From Clostridium uliginosum (lineage in GTDB: Bacteria > Bacillota > Clostridia > Clostridiales > Clostridiaceae), in contig NZ_FOMG01000003.1 of NCBI RefSeq assembly GCF_900112485.1, forward strand, positions 62,001 through 126,000: a DNA stretch of 64,000 bases. The letters run 5' to 3'. Both the position numbers and the translations under genes were made by a program. This document shows, piece after piece, positions 1 to 7,888 of the stretch (the stretch's first letter is position 1; each line of letters starts with the position of its first letter). The notes beneath the pieces are model-generated. The model made no database searches. It had not been told where the DNA came from and saw only the letters and a program-made list of their open reading frames with translations.

Positions 1-530
1 ACTATATTTGTATAAGTATCTTGATTTATACTTTTTTCTGACAATTGATTATCTAACGCTTTATAAAAATAGTTTCCTACTGGCACAGACTTATCACCAG
101 CTATTATTTTAACTCCAGGTTTAGATAAGTCTTCAAATTTATCTACAGTAACCTTACTATTTTTATTCTTACATAATACAATGTTGTTTTCTGCAAATAT
201 AACACTTTCAGACACAGTATCACTTTCTTTTAACTTGTCCATATACTTTGTATTAGCAGATGCAAATACATCAGCTTTACTCCCCTGTTCAATTGATGTA
301 ACCAATGCTTGGCTTCCAGCAAAATTAAATACAGCATCAATATTTTTATCTTTCTTTAATTCCTTGCCTACTTCAGTAAAACATTCTGTAAGACTAGCAG
401 CCGCAAATACAGTTACTGATTTATCCTTAGCCTTTCCAGCACCACATCCATTTAAACTAACTGAAATCATACCAATTATAAGAAAAACACATATATTTCT
501 TATCTTATTTCTCCTTACCATTTTATTCAT
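1..530 (-). CDS. modA: ModA-like molybdate-binding lipoprotein (3' end off window)
   Basis: Reading leftward from an ATG at 530, the protein begins with a basic N-terminus, a hydrophobic segment and a lipobox (LNGC), then the ModA hallmark VFAAASLTECF and, further on, GSQALVTSIEQG and AGDKSVPVGNY. These are the oxyanion-binding loops of periplasmic-type molybdate-binding proteins of the ABC importer ModABC. The gene runs off the left edge, so about the last third of the protein is missing from view. It lies upstream of the molybdenum cofactor genes on the same strand but separated by a family 1 repeat. An open frame on the opposite strand at 181-582 is only its shadow. Confidence 0.9.
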   Translation of the reverse strand, partial: MNKMVRRNKIRNICVFLIIGMISVSLNGCGAGKAKDKSVTVFAAASLTECFTEVGKELKKDKNIDAVFNFAGSQALVTSIEQGSKADVFASANTKYMDKLKESDTVSESVIFAENNIVLCKNKNSKVTVDKFEDLSKPGVKIIAGDKSVPVGNYFYKALDNQLSEKSINQDTYTNI

Positions 531-559
531 CTCTCATTTCCCCTATCATTTTTTATATT

Positions 560-781
560 GCTATGTTTTAAAACCGTGTTGATATTGTAATATAAAGCTC
601 ATGGACAGTGGAATTCACTTTAAGAACTCTAAAATAAATATTAGTCCTATTAATGCATGCTCCCAATCAAAGATTGTGACAAGCAATTAATAGTACAAAT
701 ATTTATTAAGAGTTCTACAAAGTAAATTCCAATGCCAGTTCGCCTTTATATTAAAATATCAACACTATTTTAAAACATAGC
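560..781. repeat. Family 1 palindromic repeat, full copy without family 4 insert
   Basis: Inverted ends read GCTATGTTTTAAAACCGTG on the left and the complementary TTTTAAAACATAGC on the right, and the inside is itself a long imperfect palindrome (AAGAACTCTAAAA pairs with the AGAGTTCT near 708). It carries no open frame. It is nearly identical to the copy at 48529-48813 except that the latter has an extra family 4 insert, so this copy serves as the empty site. Confidence 0.8.
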
Positions 782-790
782 TTAATACTA

Positions 791-819
791 AACTGACTTG
801 TTATTTATTTTAATATGCC
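791..819. repeat. Family 2 repeat, right end only
   Basis: The stretch matches the right terminal part of family 2 elements (GACTTGTTATTTATTTTAAT followed by ATGCC) and abuts the family 1 copy to its left. No left end is present, so it is a fragment. Confidence 0.55.
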
Positions 820-835
820 TAATGTGTCTAAAACA

Positions 836-1276
836 TCATAAAACTACTATTTTATCCCCTGGCTTTATTGTTCCACCCTTAATTATTCTTGTAAATATAC
901 CCTCTCTTGGCATAACACAATCACCAACTAACTCTTTTATTTTACATCCTTTATGACATTCTTTTCCAATTTGTGTCACTTCTTGCACCGTTTCTCCTAT
1001 TTCAAGTCTTGTTCCAACAGGTATTTCAAAAAGCACTATACCTTCTGTAGTTATATTTTCTGCAAAATTTCCATATGTAAGATCTTTTGCACCTAAGTCA
1101 TTCATCTTCTCTATACTTTCTTTTGCTAATAAGCTTACTTGCCTATGCCATTTTCCTGCATGAGCATCATTTTCTAGTCCAAAATCCTCTATAAATATTC
1201 CCTTTTCTATAGGTTTCTTTATAACTCCTTTTGTACTACTAATATTAATAGACACAACTTTTCCTATTATATTCAT
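836..1276 (-). CDS. MOSC-domain protein
   Basis: This 146-residue protein is a stand-alone MOSC domain, the sulfur- or cofactor-handling domain found at the C-terminus of molybdenum cofactor sulfurases. Visible family features are the GLENDAHAGKWHRQVSLL segment near residues 35-52, YGNFAENITTEG, and the conserved cysteine stretch IGKECHKGCKI. I chose ATG 1276 because AGGAGG sits at the right distance upstream; the longer frame to 1330 overlaps moaC and has no ribosome site. It follows moaC by 22 bp and is probably in the same operon. Known family role: Moco sulfuration or binding; its exact job in clostridia is not established. Confidence 0.88.
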   Translation of the reverse strand: MNIIGKVVSINISSTKGVIKKPIEKGIFIEDFGLENDAHAGKWHRQVSLLAKESIEKMNDLGAKDLTYGNFAENITTEGIVLFEIPVGTRLEIGETVQEVTQIGKECHKGCKIKELVGDCVMPREGIFTRIIKGGTIKPGDKIVVL

Positions 1277-1298
1277 TAAATTAATCCTCCTAAAATCA

Positions 1299-1766
1299 TT
1301 ACTTTTTAAGATAATCTCCACTTTTTCCACCAGTCTTTTTTATAAGAGTTATATTTCCTATTTCCATATTTTTATCTACAGCTTTGCACATATCATATAT
1401 TGTAAGCGCTGCGGTAGACACTGCTGTTAGCGCTTCCATTTCAACTCCTGTTTTACCTACAGTAGACACTTTTGCTTGTATTTTAATTTCATCTTCCTTA
1501 ACCTCAAATTTAATATCCGCTCCAGATATAAAAATATTATGACACATAGGTATTAAGTCTGATGTTCTTTTAACCCCCATAATTCCTGCTACTTGAGCAA
1601 CTGATAACACATCGCCTTTTTTTATTTTTCCATCCTTTATTAAATCTACAGTTTCTTTTTTCATTTTTATGCTACCTATTGCTATTGCAACTCTCTTTGT
1701 CTCATTCTTTTCATCAACATTTACCATATGAGCTCGTCCATCTTCATTAAAATGTGTAAATTCCAT
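1299..1766 (-). CDS. moaC: Cyclic pyranopterin monophosphate synthase MoaC
   Basis: The 155-residue product matches MoaC along its length: it begins with [14 protein letters not shown], has the [12 protein letters not shown] segment (conserved MCHP-like loop) and ends with [26 protein letters not shown], which carries active-site and dimer contacts. MoaC works with MoaA to convert GTP to cyclic pyranopterin monophosphate, the first step of molybdenum cofactor synthesis. It starts only 2 nt after the moaA stop codon; its AGGAGG ribosome site is formed by the last two glycine codons of moaA. Cytosolic. Confidence 0.95.
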   Translation of the reverse strand: MEFTHFNEDGRAHMVNVDEKNETKRVAIAIGSIKMKKETVDLIKDGKIKKGDVLSVAQVAGIMGVKRTSDLIPMCHNIFISGADIKFEVKEDEIKIQAKVSTVGKTGVEMEALTAVSTAALTIYDMCKAVDKNMEIGNITLIKKTGGKSGDYLKK

Positions 1767-1768
1767 AA

Positions 1769-2725
1769 TTATCCTCCTATAGTTGTCATTGTTCTATTTA
1801 TATAATCACCTTGTTCTAGATTATGTTCTTTAGGTTTACTATTTACTATTTCAACAATTGTATTATCTATATTCTCACCACTTCTTAAAACTTTTCCTAT
1901 ATCTGTTTCATCATCTGAGTGAAGACAAGTTTTAATTTTTCCATCTGCCGTTAATCTAAGCCTATTACAGTTATCACAAAATTTACAAGAGATAGGATTT
2001 ATAATTCCAACCCTTCCTTTTCCATTAGGTAACTTATAATATTTCGCTGGTGATGACTTATCTGCATTTTCTATTTTTATCAATTCTTTATTCTTTTCTA
2101 ATACAACATCACTTGATAAATATCTATTTAAAGCCCAATATTTAAGCGCTCCTATAGGCATTAATTCTATAAATCTAACATCTATTTCATAATCCTTAGT
2201 TAAATTAATAAAATCTTCAATCTCATCTTCATTAAAATCCTTAATTAAAACCACATTTAACTTTATAGGAGTAAGCCCTACCTTCTTAGCTTCTTCTATT
2301 CCTTCTAAAACTTTACTAATATTTCCACCATTTGTTATGTGTTTATATTTGCTTGCATTTAGTGTATCTAAACTTACATTAACTCTATTAAGACCAACTT
2401 CTTTTAAATCTTTGGCATATTCCTTCAAAAATATGCCATTAGTTGTCATTGCTAAATCATTTACACCTTCAATTTGTGATATTCCTTTTATTAAAGTTAA
2501 TACCCCTTTTCTAACCAAAGGTTCTCCACCAGTTATACGTATCTTATCTATTCCCATACTTACAAAAGATTTAGCTATTTTTAAAAACTCTTCTATCCTT
2601 AAAATATCATTATGACTGCACTTATCTATTCCTTTTTCTGGCATACAATATTTACATCTCAAATTACAAAGTTCAGTGACAGATATTCTTAAATAATTTA
2701 TCTTTCGCCCATATGAATCTATCAT
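1769..2725 (-). CDS. moaA: GTP 3',8-cyclase MoaA (radical SAM)
   Basis: A 318-residue radical SAM enzyme. The N-terminal 4Fe-4S motif is C20-x3-C24-x2-C27 ([10 protein letters not shown]), and the second cluster motif is the CDNC-x13-C stretch near the C-terminus; GGEPLVR follows the usual S-adenosylmethionine-binding position. It ends in the double glycine typical of MoaA. With MoaC it carries out the first step of Moco synthesis from GTP. It is the first gene of a moaA-moaC-MOSC operon on the minus strand, with a family 1 repeat between it and moeA. Confidence 0.96.
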   Translation of the reverse strand: MIDSYGRKINYLRISVTELCNLRCKYCMPEKGIDKCSHNDILRIEEFLKIAKSFVSMGIDKIRITGGEPLVRKGVLTLIKGISQIEGVNDLAMTTNGIFLKEYAKDLKEVGLNRVNVSLDTLNASKYKHITNGGNISKVLEGIEEAKKVGLTPIKLNVVLIKDFNEDEIEDFINLTKDYEIDVRFIELMPIGALKYWALNRYLSSDVVLEKNKELIKIENADKSSPAKYYKLPNGKGRVGIINPISCKFCDNCNRLRLTADGKIKTCLHSDDETDIGKVLRSGENIDNTIVEIVNSKPKEHNLEQGDYINRTMTTIGG

Positions 2726-2775
2726 TTAGCATTACCCCTTTGCAGTTAAAATCATCACAGTTGTTTAAATTAATG

Positions 2776-2996
2776 GCTTTGTTTTAGAATAGTGTTTATA
2801 TTGTTACATTTTTGTGAAGTGTGCATTAGAATTGGACTTTTAGAACTCTTAATGAGTATTGTCACATTAGTTGCTTGTCCAAAACTTGTTTTGGAACAAG
2901 CTGGAATGGGACTATACTCATTTAGATGTTCTTAAGTCGAATTCTATAGCACGCTGAACAATATGTAACAATATCAACACTCTATTAAAACAGAGG
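2776..2996. repeat. Family 1 palindromic repeat, full copy
   Basis: Ends are GCTTTGTTTTAGAATAGTG and its imperfect complement at 2965-2996. The interior has a second palindrome (GCTTGTCCAAAACTTGTTTTGG near 2872). It fills most of the gap between moaA and moeA; I see no gene or clear promoter in the gap. Confidence 0.75.
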
Positions 2997-3050
2997 GAAA
3001 TTAATAAACATGTTTAGATCTTTATCATATTTTTAAATGACTCTACATTA

Positions 3051-4265
3051 TTATTTTCTAAATATAAATTTTCCATTAAAAACTTCTCCTGCTTTTACAT
3101 TTCCAAATTCTTTAGGTATAATTATTATTCCATTAGCCCTACTCATGGTCATTAGATGATTAGAACATTGTGAACCCACCTTATATGCATAATAAATCCC
3201 ATTTGTCTTTTTTATTTCAACATACACATATTTTTCTCTACCTACTTCTTCTTGAAAATCATCCTTTAATACAACAGGAAATTCTTCTGAATTAGAAATT
3301 TCTTTTCCCATGATTTTTTCAATAGTTGGTTTTACAAGTTTTTCAAAAGTAGTTATTAATGATGATGGATTTCCTGGAAGTGCAAAAAATAACTTTTCTT
3401 TAAATGTAGCAAAAGTTACTGGCTTTCCTGGCTTAATTGCTACCGATGAAAACTTAATATCAGCTCCTATTTCTTTTAAAATATCTTTAACAAAATCATA
3501 ATCTCCAACAGATGCTCCCCCTGAACTAATAACAATATCTGCTTTTTCTAAACCATACTTAATTTTTTCTTTTAAAGTTTCTTTATCATCAGAAACAATT
3601 CCTAAAGATAAAACTTCTGCATTTAAACTTTTTACTAATGCTTTTAGGGAATACTCATTACTATTCCTTATTTGTCCCATTTCAATAGTGGAAGTTATAT
3701 CTACAAGTTCATCTCCAGTAATAATTAATGCTACAGTCGGTGCCTTGTAAACGCCAACATTGCTATATCCAAGTGATGCTAATGCACCTATTTCTACTGG
3801 TCTTATAACACTATCTTTTTTAATTGCTAAATCCCCTATTTTAATTTCTTCTCCAAATTTAATTATGTTGTTATTTTCATCTATCTGTTCAAAAACTAAA
3901 AGCTTATCCTCTTTAATTTGAACATCCTCGATTTTTATAACTGCATCTGCACCTTTAGGTATTGGTGCTCCAGTCATTATTTTATAAGCTTCTCCATTTT
4001 TTAAAGTATCTTTAATAAAATCTCCTGCTTTTATAACACCTTTTATCTTAAGTTCACAGATGTTTTCCTTGCTACAGCTATATGTATCATTGCTTTTTAT
4101 AGCGTATCCATCCTTAGATGATTTATCAAATGGTGGTAAATTATCTTTAGAATATATATCTTCCGCTAAAACTCTATTAATGCTACACAATAAGTCTTTA
4201 TTTTCTATTCCAAGCTTTTTTGTTTCTTTATAAATCATATTTAACGCATTATCTATATTAATCAT
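3051..4265 (-). CDS. moeA: Molybdopterin molybdenumtransferase MoeA
   Basis: The 404-residue protein shows the four-domain MoeA layout: an N-terminal linker and domain with LPPFDKSSKDGYA, TGAPIPKGADAVI, then the MoCF fold with ITGDELVDI and SSGGASVGDYDFV, and a C-terminal domain IV after VKPGKPVTFA and FALPGNPSS. MoeA inserts molybdate into adenylylated molybdopterin. I prefer ATG 4265 (AAAGGAA upstream) over the longer frame to 4298, whose extra residues are not family-like. No overlap with neighbours; the promoter region upstream is occupied by repeat fragments. Confidence 0.95.
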   Translation of the reverse strand: MINIDNALNMIYKETKKLGIENKDLLCSINRVLAEDIYSKDNLPPFDKSSKDGYAIKSNDTYSCSKENICELKIKGVIKAGDFIKDTLKNGEAYKIMTGAPIPKGADAVIKIEDVQIKEDKLLVFEQIDENNNIIKFGEEIKIGDLAIKKDSVIRPVEIGALASLGYSNVGVYKAPTVALIITGDELVDITSTIEMGQIRNSNEYSLKALVKSLNAEVLSLGIVSDDKETLKEKIKYGLEKADIVISSGGASVGDYDFVKDILKEIGADIKFSSVAIKPGKPVTFATFKEKLFFALPGNPSSLITTFEKLVKPTIEKIMGKEISNSEEFPVVLKDDFQEEVGREKYVYVEIKKTNGIYYAYKVGSQCSNHLMTMSRANGIIIIPKEFGNVKAGEVFNGKFIFRK

Positions 4266-4397
4266 ATTAAAATTCCTTTCATACAGTATATAAATCAATA
4301 AGTTAACAATTTTCCCTATATAATTTAAAATTCTACCTTATTCAAAATTATCCTTTATTTGAAGTTATTTATTTTTTTAACTTTATTTTCAAAATAA

Positions 4398-4464
4398 GCT
4401 TTGTTTTAAAACCGTGTTGATATTGTTACATATTGTTCAGTGGGCTAAAGAATTAAAACAGAGC
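4398..4464. repeat. Family 1 repeat, internally deleted 67-bp form
   Basis: The left terminal GCTTTGTTTTAAAACCGTG region runs directly into the right end AATTAAAACAGAGC, with the palindromic middle missing. A diverged piece of that middle (CAAGCTTGTCTTTGGAACAA and neighbours) lies separately at about 4543-4620. Confidence 0.6.
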
Positions 4465-4479
4465 TTCAAAATAAAATAA

Positions 4480-4519
4480 ACCAGTACAAAGCGTTTATTA
4501 ACACAAAGTACTGGCTTAT
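4480..4519. repeat. Inverted repeat
   Basis: CCAGTAC and GTACTGG flank an AT-rich loop. There is no flanking gene end, so it is more likely repeat debris than a terminator. Confidence 0.35.
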
Positions 4520-4664
4520 TACTGGAAGTTGTTTCATTTATCACTTGTCACAAGCTTGTCTTTGGAACAAATAGGAATGAGACTTTAGCATTAGAAACTC
4601 ATATCCAATTCCTCAGCAACCGAAACAAACAATTTACCTCTATTTCTGTGAATTCATCACATAA

Positions 4665-4821
4665 GGCACATTCAAAAAAATAGCAGACCAGTATGCTTGT
4701 ATATTTTGCATCATACTGTATCAGTAAGTTTCGCTAATAGCCCGCTATAACTCAAACTCACTTCCTTGCCTGACACAAAATATACTACGCCTTTGATCTA
4801 TTATTTTCTTTCACATGTGCC
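4665..4821. repeat. Family 2 MITE-like repeat, 157-bp copy
   Basis: Inverted ends GGCACATTCAAAAAAATA and the complementary ATGTGCC, flanked on both sides by TAA. The inside has complementary ATATTTTG and CAAAATAT blocks. The 157-bp length equals that of the nested copy at 43220-43376, which makes this the likely complete form. Confidence 0.75.
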
Positions 4822-4840
4822 TAACTTAACCTTACAGCTC

Positions 4841-5005
4841 TTAATGTAACTTATTATTCATTTGAGCTTCTTCATTATTCTTAACCTTTTCTAAATAATC
4901 TTTTTGATCAACTATGTTTTCTTCGAAATTTTCTATTGCATTCTTAGTAAAATTACCTACTCTAGACATATTCTCAAACTTCTGTGCATCATTTTTTTCT
5001 GTCAT
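4841..5005 (-). CDS. Small hydrophilic protein, 54 residues
   Basis: An ATG at 5005 preceded by GAGGAGAAA opens a 54-residue, strongly charged frame (MTEKNDAQKFENMSRVGNFT at the start, ending NNKLH). There is no membrane segment. The pattern of charged helix with NAIENFEEN is a little like small Tlp-type spore proteins, but I do not recognise it with certainty. The good ribosome site and intact frame in an otherwise repeat-filled stretch argue that it is a real gene. Function unknown. Confidence 0.55.
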   Translation of the reverse strand: MTEKNDAQKFENMSRVGNFTKNAIENFEENIVDQKDYLEKVKNNEEAQMNNKLH

Positions 5006-5141
5006 AATTAAATTTCTCCTCTTTATATCTAGTGTACAAGGTACTAAAAGCCCTTGTCATGACTATTTAAGGCATTAAAAAAAATTAACAAATTAATTCT
5101 GCCTTGTATAATAGTATTTCAAATTAGATAATATTTTATAA

Positions 5142-5190
5142 GGCACATTCAAAAAAATATAACTATATCAACACTCTGCTAAAACATAGC
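5142..5190. repeat. Hybrid of family 2 left end and family 1 right end
   Basis: The stretch begins with GGCACATTCAAAAAAATA of family 2 and continues directly into ATATCAACACTCTGCTAAAA and CATAGC of family 1. It looks like a deletion joining two neighbouring elements. Confidence 0.5.
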
Positions 5191-5230
5191 CTAATTTAAA
5201 AATATATAATATATTATAGAAGACTGGTAA

Positions 5231-5308
5231 TATATATGTTGCAAATTTAAATGTGCAATCAAACTTTAAACAACTACTTGATTGGAGACTTCCTATTAAA
5301 CATATATA
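5231..5308 (+). promoter_or_regulatory. Possible structured leader of mogA
   Basis: TATATATGTT at 5231-5240 pairs perfectly with AACATATATA at 5299-5308, enclosing a second stem, CAATCAA (5256-5262) with TTGATTG (5278-5284). A closing stem plus inner hairpin about 90 bp ahead of the mogA start could be a leader RNA or an operator dyad. It does not match a riboswitch class I can name. Confidence 0.3.
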
Positions 5309-5395
5309 TGTAATGATAATATTTTTATTAAATTTGTAACTAGTTTAGATACCAGAAACTAACGATGCAAAATTTATTATATAAGGAGATAAATT

Positions 5396-5893
5396 ATGAT
5401 AAAAACAGCTATAATCACAATGAGTGATAAAGGATATAATGGACAACGTAAAGACATTACAGGTTCAACTATTAAAGATATGCTTCCAGAGGATAGGTAT
5501 TCTTTAATTTATTATAAAGTACTACCAGATGAAATTGATACAATAACTAAAGAATTGATTTATCTTTGTGATGATTTGAAAGTTAATTTAATTCTTACAA
5601 ATGGTGGTACTGGATTTTCAAAAAGAGATGTAACCCCTGAAGCTACTTTAGAAGTAGCTGAAAAATTAGTTCCTGGATTTGGTGAAGCAATGAGAGCTGC
5701 TTCTTTAAAAATAACACCAAAAGCTATGCTATCAAGAGGTATTTCTTGTATAAGAAAAGAAACTCTAATTATAAATTTACCTGGTAGTCCTAAAGCTGCT
5801 TCTGAAAATTTAGAAGTCATTCTAAGTGCTATTCCCCATGGTATTGATATATTAACAGGAAATGCAACAGAGTGTGCAACACCTAACACGTGA
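5396..5893 (+). CDS. mogA: Molybdopterin adenylyltransferase MogA/MoaB
   Basis: A 165-residue single MoCF-domain protein with the family motifs MSDKGYNGQRKD at the N-terminus, TNGGTGFSKRDVTPEAT in the middle (the molybdopterin-binding GGTG loop and the conserved aspartate) and INLPGSPKAASENL near the end. It adenylylates molybdopterin before MoeA inserts molybdate. An AAGGAG ribosome site precedes ATG 5396. It is transcribed opposite to moeA and moaA-moaC, so it has its own promoter, with a possible leader structure at 5231-5308. Confidence 0.93.
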   Translation: MIKTAIITMSDKGYNGQRKDITGSTIKDMLPEDRYSLIYYKVLPDEIDTITKELIYLCDDLKVNLILTNGGTGFSKRDVTPEATLEVAEKLVPGFGEAMRAASLKITPKAMLSRGISCIRKETLIINLPGSPKAASENLEVILSAIPHGIDILTGNATECATPNT

Positions 5894-5915
5894 TATTGAA
5901 TCTTCCTTAATAATA

Positions 5916-5943
5916 TTCCCTCCGTCCCGCAGGTCGGAGGAAA
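5916..5943. terminator. GC-rich hairpin between convergent genes
   Basis: CCTCCG (5919-5924) pairs with CGGAGG (5935-5940) between the stops of mogA and the convergent radical SAM gene. The U-tract is weak, so termination is only probable. Confidence 0.5.
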
Positions 5944-5955
5944 TGTTGTATAAAA

Positions 5956-6855
5956 TTAAAGGTGTTTTAGCTGTGTGCGATAATGCCGCAATTCCGATTC
6001 GTTTTGAGTTTTGCACATCTTCTCAAGATAGGTAACCATCGTAGCTTTATCCTTTGGAAGCTGGCCTTGAACAAAAAGGGCGTTTGACGCACCTAGAGTG
6101 GAGAAGAATACTGGAATATCCAAGTTTTCAATGAGTGTCTTCAATTCCTCCAGTTTTTCCAATTCTGTTTCTTCGGACCAATTACCAGCCTGAATCTCAG
6201 AAAACAGTTCAGATTCCGGATAGATAGTAATCATGGATGAACCGATAATCTGTGGATGAGTCTGATTAAATACTTTGGCAGTTTCTAATGCACCGATTTT
6301 TCCTCGTCCAGCACCAGAGATACCAGTAAGATAAAAATAATTATACTTGATGCTAGCATCATCCAGACGGTGACTTTGGGTTATAATTTCCTCTGGCTGA
6401 TAGCCCTTATTCATGAATTCAAGAATTTCTCCATCACCAGTTTCCACGCCAATGGTAAAGCTATCATAACCAAGCTCATGTAAAGCCTTTAATTCATCGT
6501 CTGTCTTAAGGGTAATATCAGTAACACGAGCGAAACAGCCTATTGTCTGGCAATTTGGTAGATATTTATGAATCAGATCTGCAATTTCTTTTAGCCGTTC
6601 GAATTTCAAAACGAAAGGATTGGCTCCGGTTAAGTAAACGCGGTTGACTTTCTGGCTATGCGGGGAGTGAAGTCCAGCCTGTACTTCTGCCAGATCCGCT
6701 TCGATATCTTCCAGAGATGACATTCTAAATTTGAAAGGAAGATCATCATAAAGAGTACAAAATTTGCACTTGTGATGAGTGCAACCAGCGGTGACTTCAA
6801 TTAGTAAAGAAGATGCCTCATATGGAGGTCTCCAAATAGTTCCAGTGTAATGCAT
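5956..6855 (-). CDS. Radical SAM protein of unknown substrate
   Basis: A 299-residue protein with a variant cluster motif C25-x4-C30-x2-C33 (AGCTHHKCKFCTLY), as in a known subgroup of Elp3/HemN-like radical SAM proteins, followed by a TIM-barrel-like body (YLTGANPFVL, VETGDGEILEFMNKGY). Its base composition is visibly more GC-rich than the flanks and it uses codons such as GCG, CCG and CGT that neighbours avoid, suggesting recent transfer. It is divergent from an HxlR regulator 217 bp away, which probably controls it. The substrate cannot be told from sequence. Confidence 0.85.
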   Translation of the reverse strand: MHYTGTIWRPPYEASSLLIEVTAGCTHHKCKFCTLYDDLPFKFRMSSLEDIEADLAEVQAGLHSPHSQKVNRVYLTGANPFVLKFERLKEIADLIHKYLPNCQTIGCFARVTDITLKTDDELKALHELGYDSFTIGVETGDGEILEFMNKGYQPEEIITQSHRLDDASIKYNYFYLTGISGAGRGKIGALETAKVFNQTHPQIIGSSMITIYPESELFSEIQAGNWSEETELEKLEELKTLIENLDIPVFFSTLGASNALFVQGQLPKDKATMVTYLEKMCKTQNESELRHYRTQLKHL

Positions 6856-6978
6856 ATATATCGCTCCTTCATGATAGTTTTTCTCGATGAAACGAGTCTT
6901 AAGATGGTGGCCTCCCGTTTCTTATTTACATGTTACAACAAGGGTTTTTTTGGTTCAAGTACGGTCTTTTTATGGTGG

Positions 6979-6998
6979 TAGTATTATTTTTAATACTA
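6979..6998. promoter_or_regulatory. Inverted-repeat operator candidate between the radical SAM gene and hxlR
   Basis: TAGTATTA at 6979-6986 is complementary to TAATACTA at 6991-6998, in the divergent intergenic region of the radical SAM gene and the HxlR regulator. Further GTAC words lie either side. Position and symmetry fit the binding site of a dimeric winged-helix regulator. Confidence 0.45.
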
Positions 6999-7072
6999 GG
7001 TACAAGAAAAAGTAGTACATTGCTTCTTTTTTAAGCGTGAGGTATACTGTTCGTGAAATGGAGGGATAAACT

Positions 7073-7471
7073 ATGGCAGATAACAAATTTCGCGACAAGA
7101 ATATGATGGCCCGCTGTGTGCCAATGAGTACGCTACAGTCTGTATTGAACGGTAAATGGAAAATATTAATTTTATGGTATATAGCTTTTTATAAAGTTCA
7201 ACGTTTCGGCGAGCTGATACGTCGTCTGGATGGTATAACACAGTCTACACTTACCAAACAGCTCCGTGAGTTGGAGAAAGATGGTTTTTTACATCGAGAA
7301 ATTTACAAAGAAATTCCACCAAAGGTTGAGTATACTTTAAGTGAACTTGGGGAAAGTTTTATTCCCATTTTGAATGCTATGATGGACTGGAGTGAAGCTC
7401 ATCTGTGCCCAGATTATGTAAATCCATATGTCAATCAAGAAGAAACGGATAAAAAGAAAATGAAGCAATAA
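7073..7471 (+). CDS. HxlR-family transcriptional regulator
   Basis: A 132-residue winged-helix protein with the HxlR signature: CPMSTLQSVLNGKWKILILW-like start (here CVPMSTLQ), RFGELIRRLDGITQSTLTKQLRELEKDGFL as the recognition helix, and VEYTLSELGESF as the wing. HxlR proteins are dimeric regulators that often respond to electrophiles or redox state. GGAGGG precedes ATG 7073. Composition matches the divergent radical SAM gene, so the two form a small transferred unit. Confidence 0.92.
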   Translation: MADNKFRDKNMMARCVPMSTLQSVLNGKWKILILWYIAFYKVQRFGELIRRLDGITQSTLTKQLRELEKDGFLHREIYKEIPPKVEYTLSELGESFIPILNAMMDWSEAHLCPDYVNPYVNQEETDKKKMKQ

Positions 7472-7473
7472 AC

Positions 7474-7650
7474 AAAGAGATTAAAAGACTTGGAAGTGCC
7501 TATGAATGTGGTATCAAATTAAATAAGGTACATAAAGTAAAGCCAGATGTAATTAGTATTATATTGGTATTAATGCTAGCAATTATAGGTATAACTACTA
7601 TATACTCAATTAAAAAAAATCTTATACTAAATAATGAAAAAAGATTATAA
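7474..7650 (+). pseudogene. Remnant of a membrane-protein 3' end
   Basis: An open frame without a start codon reads NKEIKRLGSAYECGIKLNKV, then a hydrophobic segment (VISIILVLMLAIIGITTIYS) and a basic tail before a stop at 7648-7650, followed by a terminator. It looks like the tail of a membrane protein left behind when the upstream island was inserted. Confidence 0.4.
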
Positions 7651-7676
7651 TAAAAGACTATGTCTACTAACAGGAT

Positions 7677-7705
7677 GCACTTCATTATGAGATGGAGTGC
7701 TTTTT
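7677..7705 (+). terminator. Rho-independent terminator
   Basis: GCACTTC at 7677 pairs with GGAGTGC ending at 7700, followed by TTTTT. It follows the membrane-protein remnant. Confidence 0.7.
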
Positions 7706-7740
7706 CTATTTTCTATTAAATTCTATTCCAAGAACTTTCA

Positions 7741-7789
7741 CCGTCCATGAGCTTTATATAACAATATCAACACGATTTTAAAACATAGC
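7741..7789. repeat. Family 1 repeat, right half only
   Basis: Matches the right arm of family 1 (CCGTCCATGAGCTTTATATA, then ACAATATCAACACGATTTTA and CATAGC). The left arm is missing. Confidence 0.55.
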
Positions 7790-7823
7790 GTAGAAATAAA
7801 AAGATTATGTTTTGAAAAAACTA

Positions 7824-7854
7824 TTGACCATTACGTTACGTCATAGTGTATTGT
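7824..7854 (+). promoter_or_regulatory. MerR-type promoter for the protease and merR genes
   Basis: TTGACC (7824-7829) and TATTGT (7849-7854) are separated by 19 bp, the overlong spacing that MerR-family activators correct by DNA distortion, and the spacer holds the dyad ACGTtACGT. A second dyad, TCATAGT with ACTATGA, spans 7841-7869. The downstream operon encodes a TipA-type MerR protein, so autoregulation is likely. Confidence 0.65.
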
Positions 7855-7888
7855 ATGATTATACTATGACGAAATGAGGTAAAACAAA

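Noticed and set aside
181-582. Open frame on the plus strand of 133 codons
   Set aside because: It is antisense to modA, whose lipobox and binding motifs are clear on the other strand, and has no ribosome site.
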